The notes beneath the pieces are model-generated. The model saw only the letters and a list, made by a program, of their open reading frames with translations, was not told the DNA's origin and ran no database searches. Positions 24,716 through 33,272 of a stretch of DNA of 64,000 bases are shown here, piece by piece (within the stretch, counting starts at the first letter, position 1; the number at the start of each line of letters is the position of its first letter). Both the position numbers and the translations under genes were made by a program. Origin of the DNA: Microbispora hainanensis. Its GTDB lineage: Bacteria; Actinomycetota; Actinomycetes; Streptosporangiales; Streptosporangiaceae. Location of the stretch: contig NZ_CP108086.1 in NCBI RefSeq assembly GCF_036186745.1, forward strand, positions 7,874,001 through 7,938,000, given 5' to 3'.

Positions 24716-26263
24716 TCAGTCCAGCGGGCCGACGGCGGACTCGGCGGCGGCGACCACGGCGCCGCTCTCCACGAGCCGGACGACGGCCTCGATCTCCGGC
24801 GCGAGGAAGCGGTCCTGCCCCGGCCCCGCGACAGACTCGCGCAGCGCCGCCACGACCGCGCCGGTGCCCGGCGCGGGCACGTGCGGCGCGCGTAGGTCGA
24901 GCGCCCTGGCGGCGGTCAGCAGTTCGATCGCCAGCACCCGGGTGAGGCCGTCGACGGCGCGGCGCAGCTTGCGGCCCGCCGACCAGCCCATCGAGACGTG
25001 GTCCTCCTGCATCGCGGAGCTCGGGATCGAGTCCACACTGGCCGGCACCGCCAGCCGCTTGAGCTCGGACACGATCGCCGCCTGGGTGTACTGCGCGATC
25101 ATGTGCCCGGAGTCCACGCCCGGGTCGTCGGCGAGGAACGCCGGGAGGCCGTGGCTGCGGGCCACGTCCAGCATGCGGTCGGTGCGCCGCTCGGCGATCG
25201 ACGCGAGGTCGGCCACCGCGATGGCCAGGAAGTCCAGGACGTACGCCACCGGGGCGCCGTGGAAGTTGCCGTTCGACTCCACACGCCCGTCGGCGAGCAC
25301 GACGGGGTTGTCGATGGCGCTGGCGATCTCGCGGGCCGCGACGGCCGACGCGTGCGCGAGGGTGTCCCTGGCGGCGCCGGCGACCTGGGGGGCGCAGCGC
25401 AGCGAGTAGGCGTCCTGCACCCGGGTGCAGGAGCCGTCGCGGTGGGAGGCCATCACGCCCGAGTCCGCGAGCAGCGTCCGCATGTTGGCCGCCGCGAGGG
25501 CCTGGCCGGGATGGGGCCGCAGCGCCTGCAGGTCGGCCGCGAACACGTAGTCGGTGCCGAGCAGCGCCTCCACGCTCATCGCGGCGCTGATGTCGGCGGT
25601 GGTGAGGAGCCGCGACAGGTCGTGCAGCGCGAGCACCAGCATGCCGAGCATGCCGTCGGTGCCGTTGATCAGCGCGAGCCCCTCCTTGGCGGCCAGCTCG
25701 ACGGGCTCGACGCCGTGCTCCTTGAGCGCCTCCGCGGCGGGCCGCAGGCGTCCCTCGGCGTCCCGCACGACGCCCTCGCCCATGATCGTCAGGGCGACGT
25801 GGGAGAGCGGGGCGAGGTCGCCCGAGCAGCCGAGGCTGCCGTACTCGTGGACGACCGGGGTGAGCCGGGCGTTCAGCAGGGACTCCAGCACCCGGGCCGT
25901 GGCCGGGCGTACGCCGGTGTGGCCGGTGGCGAGCGTACGCAGCCGCAGCAGCATCATCGCCCGCACGACCTCGGTCTCCACCTCGGGCCCGGAACCGGCC
26001 GCGTGGGAGCGGATGAGGCTGCGCTGGAGCTGGGCGCGCAGCGAGGGGTCGATGTGGCGGGTGGCGAGGGCGCCGAAACCGGTGGAGACGCCGTAGGCCG
26101 GGGTGTCGGACTCCGCGAGCTCCTCAACCCGCCCGCGCGACGCGGACATCTCGGCGATCGCGTCGTCGGTCAGGCGGACCTGGGCGCCGTACCTGGCGAC
26201 CCGGACCACGTCGTCGAAGGCGAGCGGTCCCGGGCCGACGGCCACGACCTCGTTGTCGCGCAT
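24716..26263 (-). CDS. hutH: Histidine ammonia-lyase
   Basis: 515 residues from ATG 26263 (GTG 26278 also in frame). It turns histidine into urocanate and ammonia. The MIO loop reads YGSLGCSGDLAPLSH: Cys-Ser-Gly instead of the common Ala-Ser-Gly, a form I recall from streptomycete enzymes. Other marks are the catalytic Tyr in AYGVSTGFGALA, GLALINGTDGMLGMLVLALH and SNGNFHGAPVAY, and QEDHVSMGW near the end. No other hut genes are adjacent. Confidence 0.92.
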   Translation of the reverse strand: MRDNEVVAVGPGPLAFDDVVRVARYGAQVRLTDDAIAEMSASRGRVEELAESDTPAYGVSTGFGALATRHIDPSLRAQLQRSLIRSHAAGSGPEVETEVVRAMMLLRLRTLATGHTGVRPATARVLESLLNARLTPVVHEYGSLGCSGDLAPLSHVALTIMGEGVVRDAEGRLRPAAEALKEHGVEPVELAAKEGLALINGTDGMLGMLVLALHDLSRLLTTADISAAMSVEALLGTDYVFAADLQALRPHPGQALAAANMRTLLADSGVMASHRDGSCTRVQDAYSLRCAPQVAGAARDTLAHASAVAAREIASAIDNPVVLADGRVESNGNFHGAPVAYVLDFLAIAVADLASIAERRTDRMLDVARSHGLPAFLADDPGVDSGHMIAQYTQAAIVSELKRLAVPASVDSIPSSAMQEDHVSMGWSAGRKLRRAVDGLTRVLAIELLTAARALDLRAPHVPAPGTGAVVAALRESVAGPGQDRFLAPEIEAVVRLVESGAVVAAAESAVGPLD

Positions 26264-26324
26264 GTCCCACTCTTTCACGTCGTGCCGCTCGCGCCCTCTG
26301 CGCGTAGCGAGTAACCAGCGTATC

Positions 26325-27137
26325 TCAGCTTAGGTCCTTACATCCGAAGATCCTCTCCAGTCCCTCCCGCCCCGCGCCGGTCAGCCGCAGGGCGCGCGGC
26401 ACGGTGCCCCGGACCAGCCATTCCCGCGCCAGGAGCCGGTCCAGCACCGCGGCGCCGAGCGCCCCGCCCAGGTGCGGGCGGCGCTCCAGCCAGTCGAGGC
26501 AGTCGGGGGCGAACCTGCGGCGGGCGCGGCGCACCCGCTCCACATCCACGCCAAGCTCCGCCAGCGCGTCCGCGCCGCTCGCGGTCAGCAGGCAGCCGCC
26601 GTCCGCCTCGATCAGACGCCCCTCGCGCACCAGCGCGTCGTACAGTTCGACCCCGACGCGGCCGGCCAGGTGGTCGTAGCAGCTGCGCGCCTCACGCAGC
26701 AGCCGGGCCTGCCGCGACTGCCGCAGGGACCGTACGGCGACGCGCCCGCTGATCCGGGCCAGCACCTCCAGGGTGCGGGCGACGTCGGGACCGGCGAGGC
26801 GGTAGTAGCGATGCCGCCCCTGCTTGACCACGGTCACCAGGCCGCCGTCGAGGAGCCGGGCCAGGTGCGAACTCGCGGTGGGGGCGCTCACACCGGCGAT
26901 CGCTGCCAGCTCCCCCGCCGCCAGCGCCCTGCCGTCGAGCAGCGCGGTGAGCATGGCGGCCCGGGCGGCGTCCGCGATCAGGGCCGCGACGGGGGCGATG
27001 TCGGCGTCCCCCTCGGCCTCGGCTACTCCCAGGACCTCAGCGGTCCCCGGGATCTCGGCGTTCCGCGCGGTCTCGGCAGCGCCGGGCTTCAGCGCGGTCC
27101 CGGCGGCGGCGCGTGTGCGGTCATGTGTCACGGACAT
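26325..27137 (-). CDS. ArsR-type winged-helix regulator
   Basis: 270 residues. After an Ala/Glu-rich, probably disordered N-terminal 45 residues comes an HTH: ADAARAAMLTALLDGRALAA, GELAAIAGVSAPTASSHLAR, LLDGGLVTVVKQGRHRYYRL. The C-terminal half (SCYDHLAGRVGVELYDALVR, CLDWLERRPHLGGALGAAVL) is that of the larger ArsR-like regulators common in actinomycetes. No target gene is apparent next to it; a start further inside is possible. Confidence 0.85.
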   Translation of the reverse strand: MSVTHDRTRAAAGTALKPGAAETARNAEIPGTAEVLGVAEAEGDADIAPVAALIADAARAAMLTALLDGRALAAGELAAIAGVSAPTASSHLARLLDGGLVTVVKQGRHRYYRLAGPDVARTLEVLARISGRVAVRSLRQSRQARLLREARSCYDHLAGRVGVELYDALVREGRLIEADGGCLLTASGADALAELGVDVERVRRARRRFAPDCLDWLERRPHLGGALGAAVLDRLLAREWLVRGTVPRALRLTGAGREGLERIFGCKDLS

Positions 27138-27287
27138 GCTTCGACGCTAACGCGGGGACGGTTCGACGGGGCTCGAAGCATCGGCCCGAACTCGCGGCCT
27201 GAGCAGGGGGAACGCGGTTGATTTGGGGAGTCGGCGGGAGATTCGATAAAGTCTTCCCCGTGAGCCCGGCCGGACAGAGCCGGGGAC

Positions 27288-27359
27288 GCGGAAGTGGCTC
27301 AGTGGTAGAGCATCACCTTGCCAAGGTGAGGGTCGCGGGTTCGAATCCCGTCTTCCGCT
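27288..27359 (+). tRNA. tRNA-Gly (anticodon GCC)
   Basis: Acceptor GCGGAAG/CTTCCGC with discriminator T, anticodon stem TCACC/GGTGA, loop TTGCCAA, T arm GCGGG-TTCGAAT-CCCGT. Identical to the tRNA at 57086-57157. Confidence 0.95.
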
Positions 27360-27387
27360 CGGATCTGAACACTGTGCAGCTTGTCAC

Positions 27388-27458
27388 GGTGGAGTGGCCG
27401 AGAGGCGAGGCAGCGGCCTGCAAAGCCGCGTACACGGGTTCAAATCCCGTCTCCACCT
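27388..27458 (+). tRNA. tRNA-Cys (anticodon GCA)
   Basis: Acceptor GGTGGAG/CTCCACC plus T, anticodon stem GCGGC/GCCGC with loop CTGCAAA. Identical to the tRNA at 57188-57258. Confidence 0.95.
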
Positions 27459-27472
27459 CTTGGTTCGTCCAA

Positions 27473-27544
27473 GGGCGATTAGCTCAGCGGGAGAGCGCTT
27501 CCCTGACACGGAAGAGGTCACTGGTTCAATCCCAGTATCGCCCA
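27473..27544 (+). tRNA. tRNA-Val (anticodon GAC)
   Basis: Acceptor GGGCGAT/ATCGCCC plus A, anticodon stem CTTCC/GGAAG, loop CTGACAC. Its 3' half differs from the att core of the integrative element at one base in the T loop, though its anticodon arm differs more. Confidence 0.95.
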
Positions 27545-27753
27545 CCACCACGCAGCATCCGAAGGCCGGACCCGAGATCGCGGGACCGGCCTTCTTCGCG
27601 CTGCGGCCATCCCTCGCAGGCAGACCATGGCCCCGTTCACTTGGCAGGGTGCACGGTTCTCTTGGCAGGGTGCACGGCAGGGCGCGGCCGAGAACCGGAC
27701 GGCGCCCGGCGAAGGCGGCGGATTCTGTCGGGGGCGTCTGTGAGGATGCGGGC

Positions 27754-28212
27754 ATGCGCATCCGCATCGAGGCAACTGATCTGCCCGGCCGCACCTGCCC
27801 GCCGGGCGACGGGTTTCCGGGATACTCGGGCATTCACGTGGGCGTGCAGCGGCGGGACCGCCCCGGCGAGATCCTCGATCTCCAGCCCGGTGACGCCGCG
27901 ACCGCGCAGTGGACGCTCGACTGCACGGTGACCACGACCGCCGAGGGCGCGGCGGACATCCGCGGCCCGTACGTCCAGGGCAGGCCGGGCGGCCGGTTCG
28001 TCTACCTGTGCTGGGGCACGCTCGACGCGGCCGGCGGCTTCACGATGTTCCGCCGGGCCAAGCTCATGCTCGACCGGCTCGAACCGGATCTCATCGAGGC
28101 CGCGATCGGCTCCGGCACGCTGGTCGGGCGGCTCGGGCTCACCGACGCGCAGGGGCGTCCCCTGTGCGCGGCCGTCCGGCCGCCCGTCATCGCCTGGTCG
28201 CCCGCGCCATAG
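27754..28212 (+). CDS. DUF5990 family protein
   Basis: 152 residues from ATG 27754: MRIRIEATDLPGRTCPPGDG, GIHVGVQRRDRPGEILDLQP, GPYVQGRPGGRFVYLCWGT, FRRAKLMLDRLEPDLIEAAI. This is the layout of the DUF5990 family of small soluble actinobacterial proteins, whose function is unknown. Upstream (27640-27678) a 17-base phrase cttggcagggtgcacgg is repeated twice in the leader. Confidence 0.8.
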   Translation: MRIRIEATDLPGRTCPPGDGFPGYSGIHVGVQRRDRPGEILDLQPGDAATAQWTLDCTVTTTAEGAADIRGPYVQGRPGGRFVYLCWGTLDAAGGFTMFRRAKLMLDRLEPDLIEAAIGSGTLVGRLGLTDAQGRPLCAAVRPPVIAWSPAP

Positions 28213-28282
28213 CGAGGCAGGCACGCCGATCCTACGAGGGCGTCCTCGCGCCGCCGCCGGGGATCGGCGGGTGGCGAGCCGA

Positions 28283-28516
28283 TCAGTCGGCGCGGGCGGA
28301 GAGCTCTTCGAAGATCTCCAGCGCGGCCTGCCGGACGTCGTCGGGCGAGATGCCGTTCAGAGTGCTGCGGGCCTGGGCGGCGTCGCGGGTGGTGGCGAAG
28401 GTGATCGCGACGGACTTGGCGGCGGCGTGGCGCAGAGATCCGGTGGGCGCGCTGTCGGCCAGTGCCTCCGCGCTCGCGGCCAGGTCGAGGTTGTCTTTGC
28501 CGAATTGAGTGGTCAA
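28283..28516 (-). CDS. Small hypothetical protein
   Basis: 77 residues from TTG 28516 with a clean AGGAG seven bases upstream, which decides the start. The text (MTTQFGKDNLDLAASAEALA, GSLRHAAAKSVAITFATTRD, GISPDDVRQAALEIFEELSA) looks like a helical soluble protein. I do not recognise a family. It stands alone between the DUF5990 gene and the nucleotidyltransferase gene. Confidence 0.65.
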   Translation of the reverse strand: MTTQFGKDNLDLAASAEALADSAPTGSLRHAAAKSVAITFATTRDAAQARSTLNGISPDDVRQAALEIFEELSARAD

Positions 28517-28620
28517 AGCGTTCTCCTGGGATGATGGCGGCTTGGCCCATTATCCGTGATGGTCCCCGTGTATGGGGCGCGACCCCGCGTTGTTCGCGTG
28601 TCCGCGTCCTGTTTCACCGT

Positions 28621-29388
28621 TCAGTCCCCCGATGGGCGTCCGGCGAGCCGGGTCCGTACGACGAGATCGTGCAGGGCGTCGTGGGCCGAGGGGGCGTCCG
28701 GCAGCGCGGAGGCGTCCCGGGCCTCCTCCAGGCGGGCGGTGAGCGCGTCGAGGTCGGCCGCGAGCCGTTCCGCGCCGGGCGCGCCGTCCGGCATCCCGCC
28801 GTGCTCGGCCGCCCGCTTGGCCTCCACCAGGCCGGGCAGGTACGGCGGCCCGCCGTCGAGGAGCAGCGTGAGATCGGCGACGAGCTCGCCCGTACGCATG
28901 AGATGGACGCCCGTCAGCAGCACCCGGAACGCGTAGAGCAGCGGCTTCAGCTCCCCCGTACGGTCGAACAGCCGCCGCTGGGTGCGCGCGAACCCGAGGT
29001 AGTGGTGGGCGTGGTGCCGGGTGAGGCAGCCCCGCGCGAGGGCGCGCATCTCCTCGTGCAGCGGGGAGGTGGTCACGACCAGTGGCGACAGGAGCTGCTC
29101 CAGCACATAGCCGTTGCGGCCCAGCAGCAGCCGGCAGAACTTGGCGAGGTCGTGGGTCACGAGGTCGACCTCCACGCCCTCGCGGATCCACGAGCGGGTC
29201 ACGGTCTCCTCGCCCGTGCGCAGGCCGACGACCTCCTCGGCCGGCAGCACGTGCACGCCCCGCAGGTCCACGTCCGAGTCCACGGAGGGGAACCCGTACA
29301 GATGCGCGCCGCTCACGGTGGCGAACGCGAGCGGGTGCCGCTCACCCGCGGCCACCTCGGGTAGCCAGGACGGCAGGACGGCGGTCAC
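28621..29388 (-). CDS. Possible separate second RlaP-type protein
   Basis: Internal start within the preceding gene: GTG 29388, reading VTAVLPSWLPEVAAGERHPL, preceded on its strand by GAAGGAGAGAGGCC. In another frame the upstream DNA ends with TGA overlapping this GTG (GTGA), the usual mark of two coupled genes. A lost base in the linker may therefore have fused two once separate genes. 255 residues, one full domain. Confidence 0.5.
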   Translation of the reverse strand: MTAVLPSWLPEVAAGERHPLAFATVSGAHLYGFPSVDSDVDLRGVHVLPAEEVVGLRTGEETVTRSWIREGVEVDLVTHDLAKFCRLLLGRNGYVLEQLLSPLVVTTSPLHEEMRALARGCLTRHHAHHYLGFARTQRRLFDRTGELKPLLYAFRVLLTGVHLMRTGELVADLTLLLDGGPPYLPGLVEAKRAAEHGGMPDGAPGAERLAADLDALTARLEEARDASALPDAPSAHDALHDLVVRTRLAGRPSGD

Positions 29389-30141
29389 GGCCTCTCTCCT
29401 TCGATCACGGTCATGGAACCGGCCTCCGCGACGCCAGGAGTCGTCTGCGCGACGCCGGGAGTCACAGGGCGCACCTCCCCGCACGTCGGTCAGGAACTCC
29501 TCGACGGCCGCCCGGTCGGGGCGTGCGGGCAGCGCGCTTCCGGCCGGTTCCTCCAGCTCGGCGAGCAGCCGCGCACGCCACGCCAGCACCTCGGGCCAGG
29601 GCGTCTCCCCCCGCCGTACGGCGAGCAGCCGGTCGCGGTGGGCGCCCACCTCGATCAGCGGCTCCCCGTGCCGGGCCAGATGGACGGCGCCCAGCAGCAG
29701 CCGGATCATGTGCATCGCCATCTTCCACCGCCTGCCGTCGCCGCCCGGCAAGGGCGGGTCATGCGGCCCGAGACGGCGGAACTGCCGTTCGGCCGATCCC
29801 GCGAACGCCCGCTGCGCCTTCGCCGACAGGAACGCGGGGCGCAGCGCCAGCAGCCGCTCGCCCACCGGGGTGACCAGCTCCACCAGCGGCGACCACAGGC
29901 ACTCCAGCACGGTCGGGTTGCCCTCCAGCGCGAGCACGCAGAACCGCTCGACCTCCCACGAGAACTGCTCGGGCAGCGGCCCCTCCATATGGTCGGGCGG
30001 CTTGTCGAGCCGCCAGAACATCGGGGTGGGCGTCACGAACACGCCCCGCCGGTCGACGTCCGACTCCTCGGTGTCCAGCCCGTACGCGCGCGAGCCGATG
30101 ACGACCGACAGGACGGTGCCACCGGGGACGGTGCGGGTCAT
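28621..30141 (-). CDS. Double RlaP-type nucleotidyltransferase
   Basis: 506 residues with two copies of a DNA polymerase beta-like nucleotidyltransferase domain of the RlaP family: SVVIGSRAYGLDTEESDVDR-RGVFV near the start and TVSGAHLYGFPSVDSDVDLR-GVHV in the second half. Each has the GS/GA motif followed by the D-x-D metal pair. RlaP proteins are associated with RNA repair in bacteria; the substrate is unproven. Between domains lies an Arg-rich linker that reads like out-of-frame DNA. The second domain has its own AAGGAG and GTG at 29388, so two polypeptides may be made. ATG 30141 faces the LLM gene across 55 bases. Confidence 0.8.
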   Translation of the reverse strand: MTRTVPGGTVLSVVIGSRAYGLDTEESDVDRRGVFVTPTPMFWRLDKPPDHMEGPLPEQFSWEVERFCVLALEGNPTVLECLWSPLVELVTPVGERLLALRPAFLSAKAQRAFAGSAERQFRRLGPHDPPLPGGDGRRWKMAMHMIRLLLGAVHLARHGEPLIEVGAHRDRLLAVRRGETPWPEVLAWRARLLAELEEPAGSALPARPDRAAVEEFLTDVRGGAPCDSRRRADDSWRRGGRFHDRDRRREAVTAVLPSWLPEVAAGERHPLAFATVSGAHLYGFPSVDSDVDLRGVHVLPAEEVVGLRTGEETVTRSWIREGVEVDLVTHDLAKFCRLLLGRNGYVLEQLLSPLVVTTSPLHEEMRALARGCLTRHHAHHYLGFARTQRRLFDRTGELKPLLYAFRVLLTGVHLMRTGELVADLTLLLDGGPPYLPGLVEAKRAAEHGGMPDGAPGAERLAADLDALTARLEEARDASALPDAPSAHDALHDLVVRTRLAGRPSGD

Positions 30142-30196
30142 ATCGCCTTTCACGAAGGTAGGCTCCCGGTCCGAGACGCGGAAAGGTAGCGATTTA

Positions 30197-31720
30197 ATGG
30201 CCGACTTTGGACATGAGCTGTGGTTCGGGGCGTTCCTCACGCCCGACGCGGCGGGGCATCACCGGATCGTCCGGCAGGCCGTGCTGGCCGACGATATCGG
30301 GCTCGACATCGTCGGCATCCAGGACCACCCCTATCAGCCCGCGTTCCTCGACACCTGGACGCTGCTGTCCACGCTCGCGGGGCGCACCGAGCGGGTGCGG
30401 CTGTTCCCCGACGTGGTGAACCTGCCGCTGCGCCCGCCGGCGGTGCTCGCCAGGGCCGCCGCGTCGCTCGACATCCTGAGCGGAGGCCGGGTCGAGCTGG
30501 GCCTCGGCTCCGGGGCGTTCTGGGACGGCATCGCCGCCATGGGCGGCCCCCGCCGCAGCCCCGGCGAGGCCGTGGACGCGCTGGAGGAGGCCATCACGGT
30601 CCTGCGCGCGCTGTGGACGCCGGGCGACGAGGGCGTACGGCTCGACGGCGGACACTACCGGCTGGAGGGCGCACGGCCGGGGCCGTTCCCCCCACATCCG
30701 ATCGGGCTGTGGCTCGGCGCGTACAAGCGGCGCATGCTTGAGCTGACCGGGCGTCTCGGCGACGGGTGGGTGCCCTCGGCCGGGTACGCCGCGCCCGGCG
30801 AGCTGGGCGCGATGAGCGAGATCGTGGACGCCGCGGCCGAGCGGGCCGGGCGCGACCCCGGCGAGATCCGCCGCGTCTACAACATCGCGGGCCGGTTCTC
30901 CGGCGCCGCTGGCGGTGGGTTCCTGGACGGGCCGCCGACCGTGTGGGCCGAGCAGCTCGCCGAGCTCGCGCTCGGCCACGGAATGAGCGTGTTCGTGCTG
31001 GCCGTGGACGACGACAGGGACCTCAAGGTCTTCGCCGAGGAGGTCGCCCCCGCCGTACGCGAGGCCGTGGCGCGGGAGCGCGCCCGGAAGCGGCGGCCGG
31101 ACGCCGAGGGCCCGATCGGGATCGCGGAGGCACCCCAGACGGAGGCACCCCAGGCGAACAGGGCGCAGGCGGGGGCGGTGCTCGACGAGGCCACCCGGCC
31201 GCGGCTGCCCAAGCGCGACATCTCCGCGCTCCCGCCGCGCCGGCAGGCGAACGGCCAGCGGCTCGTGCTCATCCACGACCACCTGCGGCGAGAGCTGACC
31301 CAGATCAGGGACGCCCTGGAGCAGGTCGCCGCGGGACGCTCCGATGCCGCCGCGCTCCGCTCCATGATCAACGAGCTCACCATGCGACAGAACTACTGGA
31401 CACTCGGCACGTTCTGCGCGTCGTACTGCCGTCTGCTGACCACTCACCACACGATCGAGGACGAGCACATGTTCCCGATGCTGGCCGCGGCGCAGAAGTC
31501 GCTGGCGCCGGTCGTGGCCCGCCTTGAGGAGGAGCACGAGGTCATCGCCGGGGTGCTGACCCAGTTGGACGCCGCCCTCGTCGCGATGATCGAGGACCCC
31601 GACCGGCTCGACGGCGTACGCGACCAGGTGGAGCTGCTGTCCGACGTGTTGCTGTCGCACCTGCGCTACGAGGAAGAGGAGCTCGTGGAGCCCATCGCCC
31701 GCCTCAACCTCGACATCTGA
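30197..31720 (+). CDS. LLM-class oxidoreductase fused to a hemerythrin-like domain
   Basis: 507 residues. Residues 1-290 form a luciferase-like TIM barrel: ADDIGLDIVGIQDHPYQPAF, ERVRLFPDVVNLPLRPPAVL, ASLDILSGGRVELGLGSGAF, IGLWLGAYKRRMLELTGRLG, typical of F420- or FMN-dependent LLM enzymes. After a low-complexity linker (about 300-345) comes a hemerythrin HHE-type domain: LVLIHDHLRRELTQIRDALE, LTTHHTIEDEHMFPMLAAAQ, LEEEHEVIAGVLTQLD, LLSHLRYEEEELVEPI. These histidines and glutamates would bind a di-iron site that could sense oxygen or hand electrons to the flavin domain. Confidence 0.85.
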   Translation: MADFGHELWFGAFLTPDAAGHHRIVRQAVLADDIGLDIVGIQDHPYQPAFLDTWTLLSTLAGRTERVRLFPDVVNLPLRPPAVLARAAASLDILSGGRVELGLGSGAFWDGIAAMGGPRRSPGEAVDALEEAITVLRALWTPGDEGVRLDGGHYRLEGARPGPFPPHPIGLWLGAYKRRMLELTGRLGDGWVPSAGYAAPGELGAMSEIVDAAAERAGRDPGEIRRVYNIAGRFSGAAGGGFLDGPPTVWAEQLAELALGHGMSVFVLAVDDDRDLKVFAEEVAPAVREAVARERARKRRPDAEGPIGIAEAPQTEAPQANRAQAGAVLDEATRPRLPKRDISALPPRRQANGQRLVLIHDHLRRELTQIRDALEQVAAGRSDAAALRSMINELTMRQNYWTLGTFCASYCRLLTTHHTIEDEHMFPMLAAAQKSLAPVVARLEEEHEVIAGVLTQLDAALVAMIEDPDRLDGVRDQVELLSDVLLSHLRYEEEELVEPIARLNLDI

Positions 31721-31854
31721 CGGGCGCCCACCCCGCCGTGGCCGACTTCGGCCGTGCTCGAAGCTGCCACGGCCCCCCGACCAGGGGCCCCCGACCAGGG
31801 GGCGGCGCGGCCGGCGTGCGGCGCGGCAGGCGTGCGGCGTGATCCAGGCGTGGT

Positions 31855-33069
31855 TCAGGCGGCCTTGACCAGCAGCCGGCGCGGCCGGTGGATCAAGCCG
31901 TCGTCGGTCCACCGCACGCCCGAAAGATCCTCCTGCGGGCGCAGCCCCGGCAGCCGCGTGACCAGGGCGCGGACCGCTTCCTGCAGCTCCATCCTGGCCA
32001 GGTTCGCCCCCAGGCAATAGTGGGGGCCGTGGCCGAACGCCAGGTGCGGATCGGGCGTGGAGCCCGCGAATCTCCGGATGTCGAAACGCCACGGATCGTC
32101 GAAGACCGAGGGATCGTGGTTGGCCGCCGCCGGGTTGGGCAGCACGACGCTCCCCGCCGGCACGGTGCCGCCGGACAGCTCGACGTCCTCCGTCACGAGC
32201 CGCAGCAGACCGTTTCCGCCCGGACCCTCGTGCCGCAGGATCTCCTCCACCGCGGCCTCCAGCAGCTCGGGGCGCGCGGCCAGCTCCGCGTACTGCCGAG
32301 GATGACACAACAGGCGGAACACGCCTCGGATGATCATCGAGGCGGTCGTCTCGTGCCCCGCCATGATCAGTGTGAAGACCATGTGGGTCAGCTCGTCCTC
32401 GCTCAGCGCGTCCTCTCCGTCGCGCGCCGAGACGAGCAGGTCGATGAGGTCGTCGCCCGGCCTGGTCCGGTGCTCCGCGATCAGGTCCCGCGCGTACGCC
32501 ATGAACGCGGTGAACCCCTCGGCCCTGGCTTCCGTGCTCGCCTCGGAGGTGGACAGGAACATCTCCGTCCAGCCGCGGAACTGCTCGAACCGGTCCATCG
32601 GCACGCCGAGCACCTCGCAGATCACCCGGGCGGGCAGCGGCAGCGCGAAGTCGGCGACCACATCGAACTCCTCCCCCGCCGCGTCGAGCAGCTCCGCGGC
32701 GATGGCCGCAGCGCGGGGCCGCCAGCGCTCGATCTGCCGGGGAGTGAACGTGCTCTGCATGATGCGCCGATAGCGGGTGTGCTCGGGCGCATCCTGGTTG
32801 ATCAGAGCCGCCGGGTCGTCCTCCAGGCTCGTGCCGCCGACCATCCTGGGCAGGTTCGCCGCCCGCAGATTGCGGCTGCTCGCCGGGGACGTGAGCACGG
32901 TCCGGACGTCCTCATACCTGACGATCATCGGAACCCGGTCCCCGCTCGGCATCGTGACCCGCTCCATGGGGCCTTCCGCGCATCTGCGGGCGAGATCGGG
33001 CGAGGGGGTTCCGAGAGGGCCGGGCGGAAGATCGGGCCAGGGCCATGTGGTGCCGGACTGCTCTGTCAT
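31855..33069 (-). CDS. Cytochrome P450
   Basis: 404 residues from ATG 33069 (GGAGG six bases upstream). I-helix oxygen-binding motif LIMAGHETTASM, K-helix E-x-x-R in AVEEILRHEGPG, and heme loop HLAFGHGPHYCLGANLARME with the Cys ligand. Substrate-contact region and length match bacterial class I CYPs of secondary metabolism (CYP105/107-like by look). No ferredoxin or biosynthetic cluster is adjacent; redox partners must come from elsewhere. Confidence 0.93.
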   Translation of the reverse strand: MTEQSGTTWPWPDLPPGPLGTPSPDLARRCAEGPMERVTMPSGDRVPMIVRYEDVRTVLTSPASSRNLRAANLPRMVGGTSLEDDPAALINQDAPEHTRYRRIMQSTFTPRQIERWRPRAAAIAAELLDAAGEEFDVVADFALPLPARVICEVLGVPMDRFEQFRGWTEMFLSTSEASTEARAEGFTAFMAYARDLIAEHRTRPGDDLIDLLVSARDGEDALSEDELTHMVFTLIMAGHETTASMIIRGVFRLLCHPRQYAELAARPELLEAAVEEILRHEGPGGNGLLRLVTEDVELSGGTVPAGSVVLPNPAAANHDPSVFDDPWRFDIRRFAGSTPDPHLAFGHGPHYCLGANLARMELQEAVRALVTRLPGLRPQEDLSGVRWTDDGLIHRPRRLLVKAA

Positions 33070-33272
33070 CGTCGCCTCCGGGCGATGCCTGTCCTCCACG
33101 CTGCCTGGAACGTACGTAGCGGTCACCGGCCGGTCAATGTCCCCCCGCGGCGACACTCCCGTTGAACCGGCGGCGACGGCGTGTTCACGGAGAGGCGTGT
33201 TTCGCACCAAAGGGCGACGCGATTCTGGGATGATCTCGAGGAAAACCATCGGACGTCGAGAGACCGTGACTG

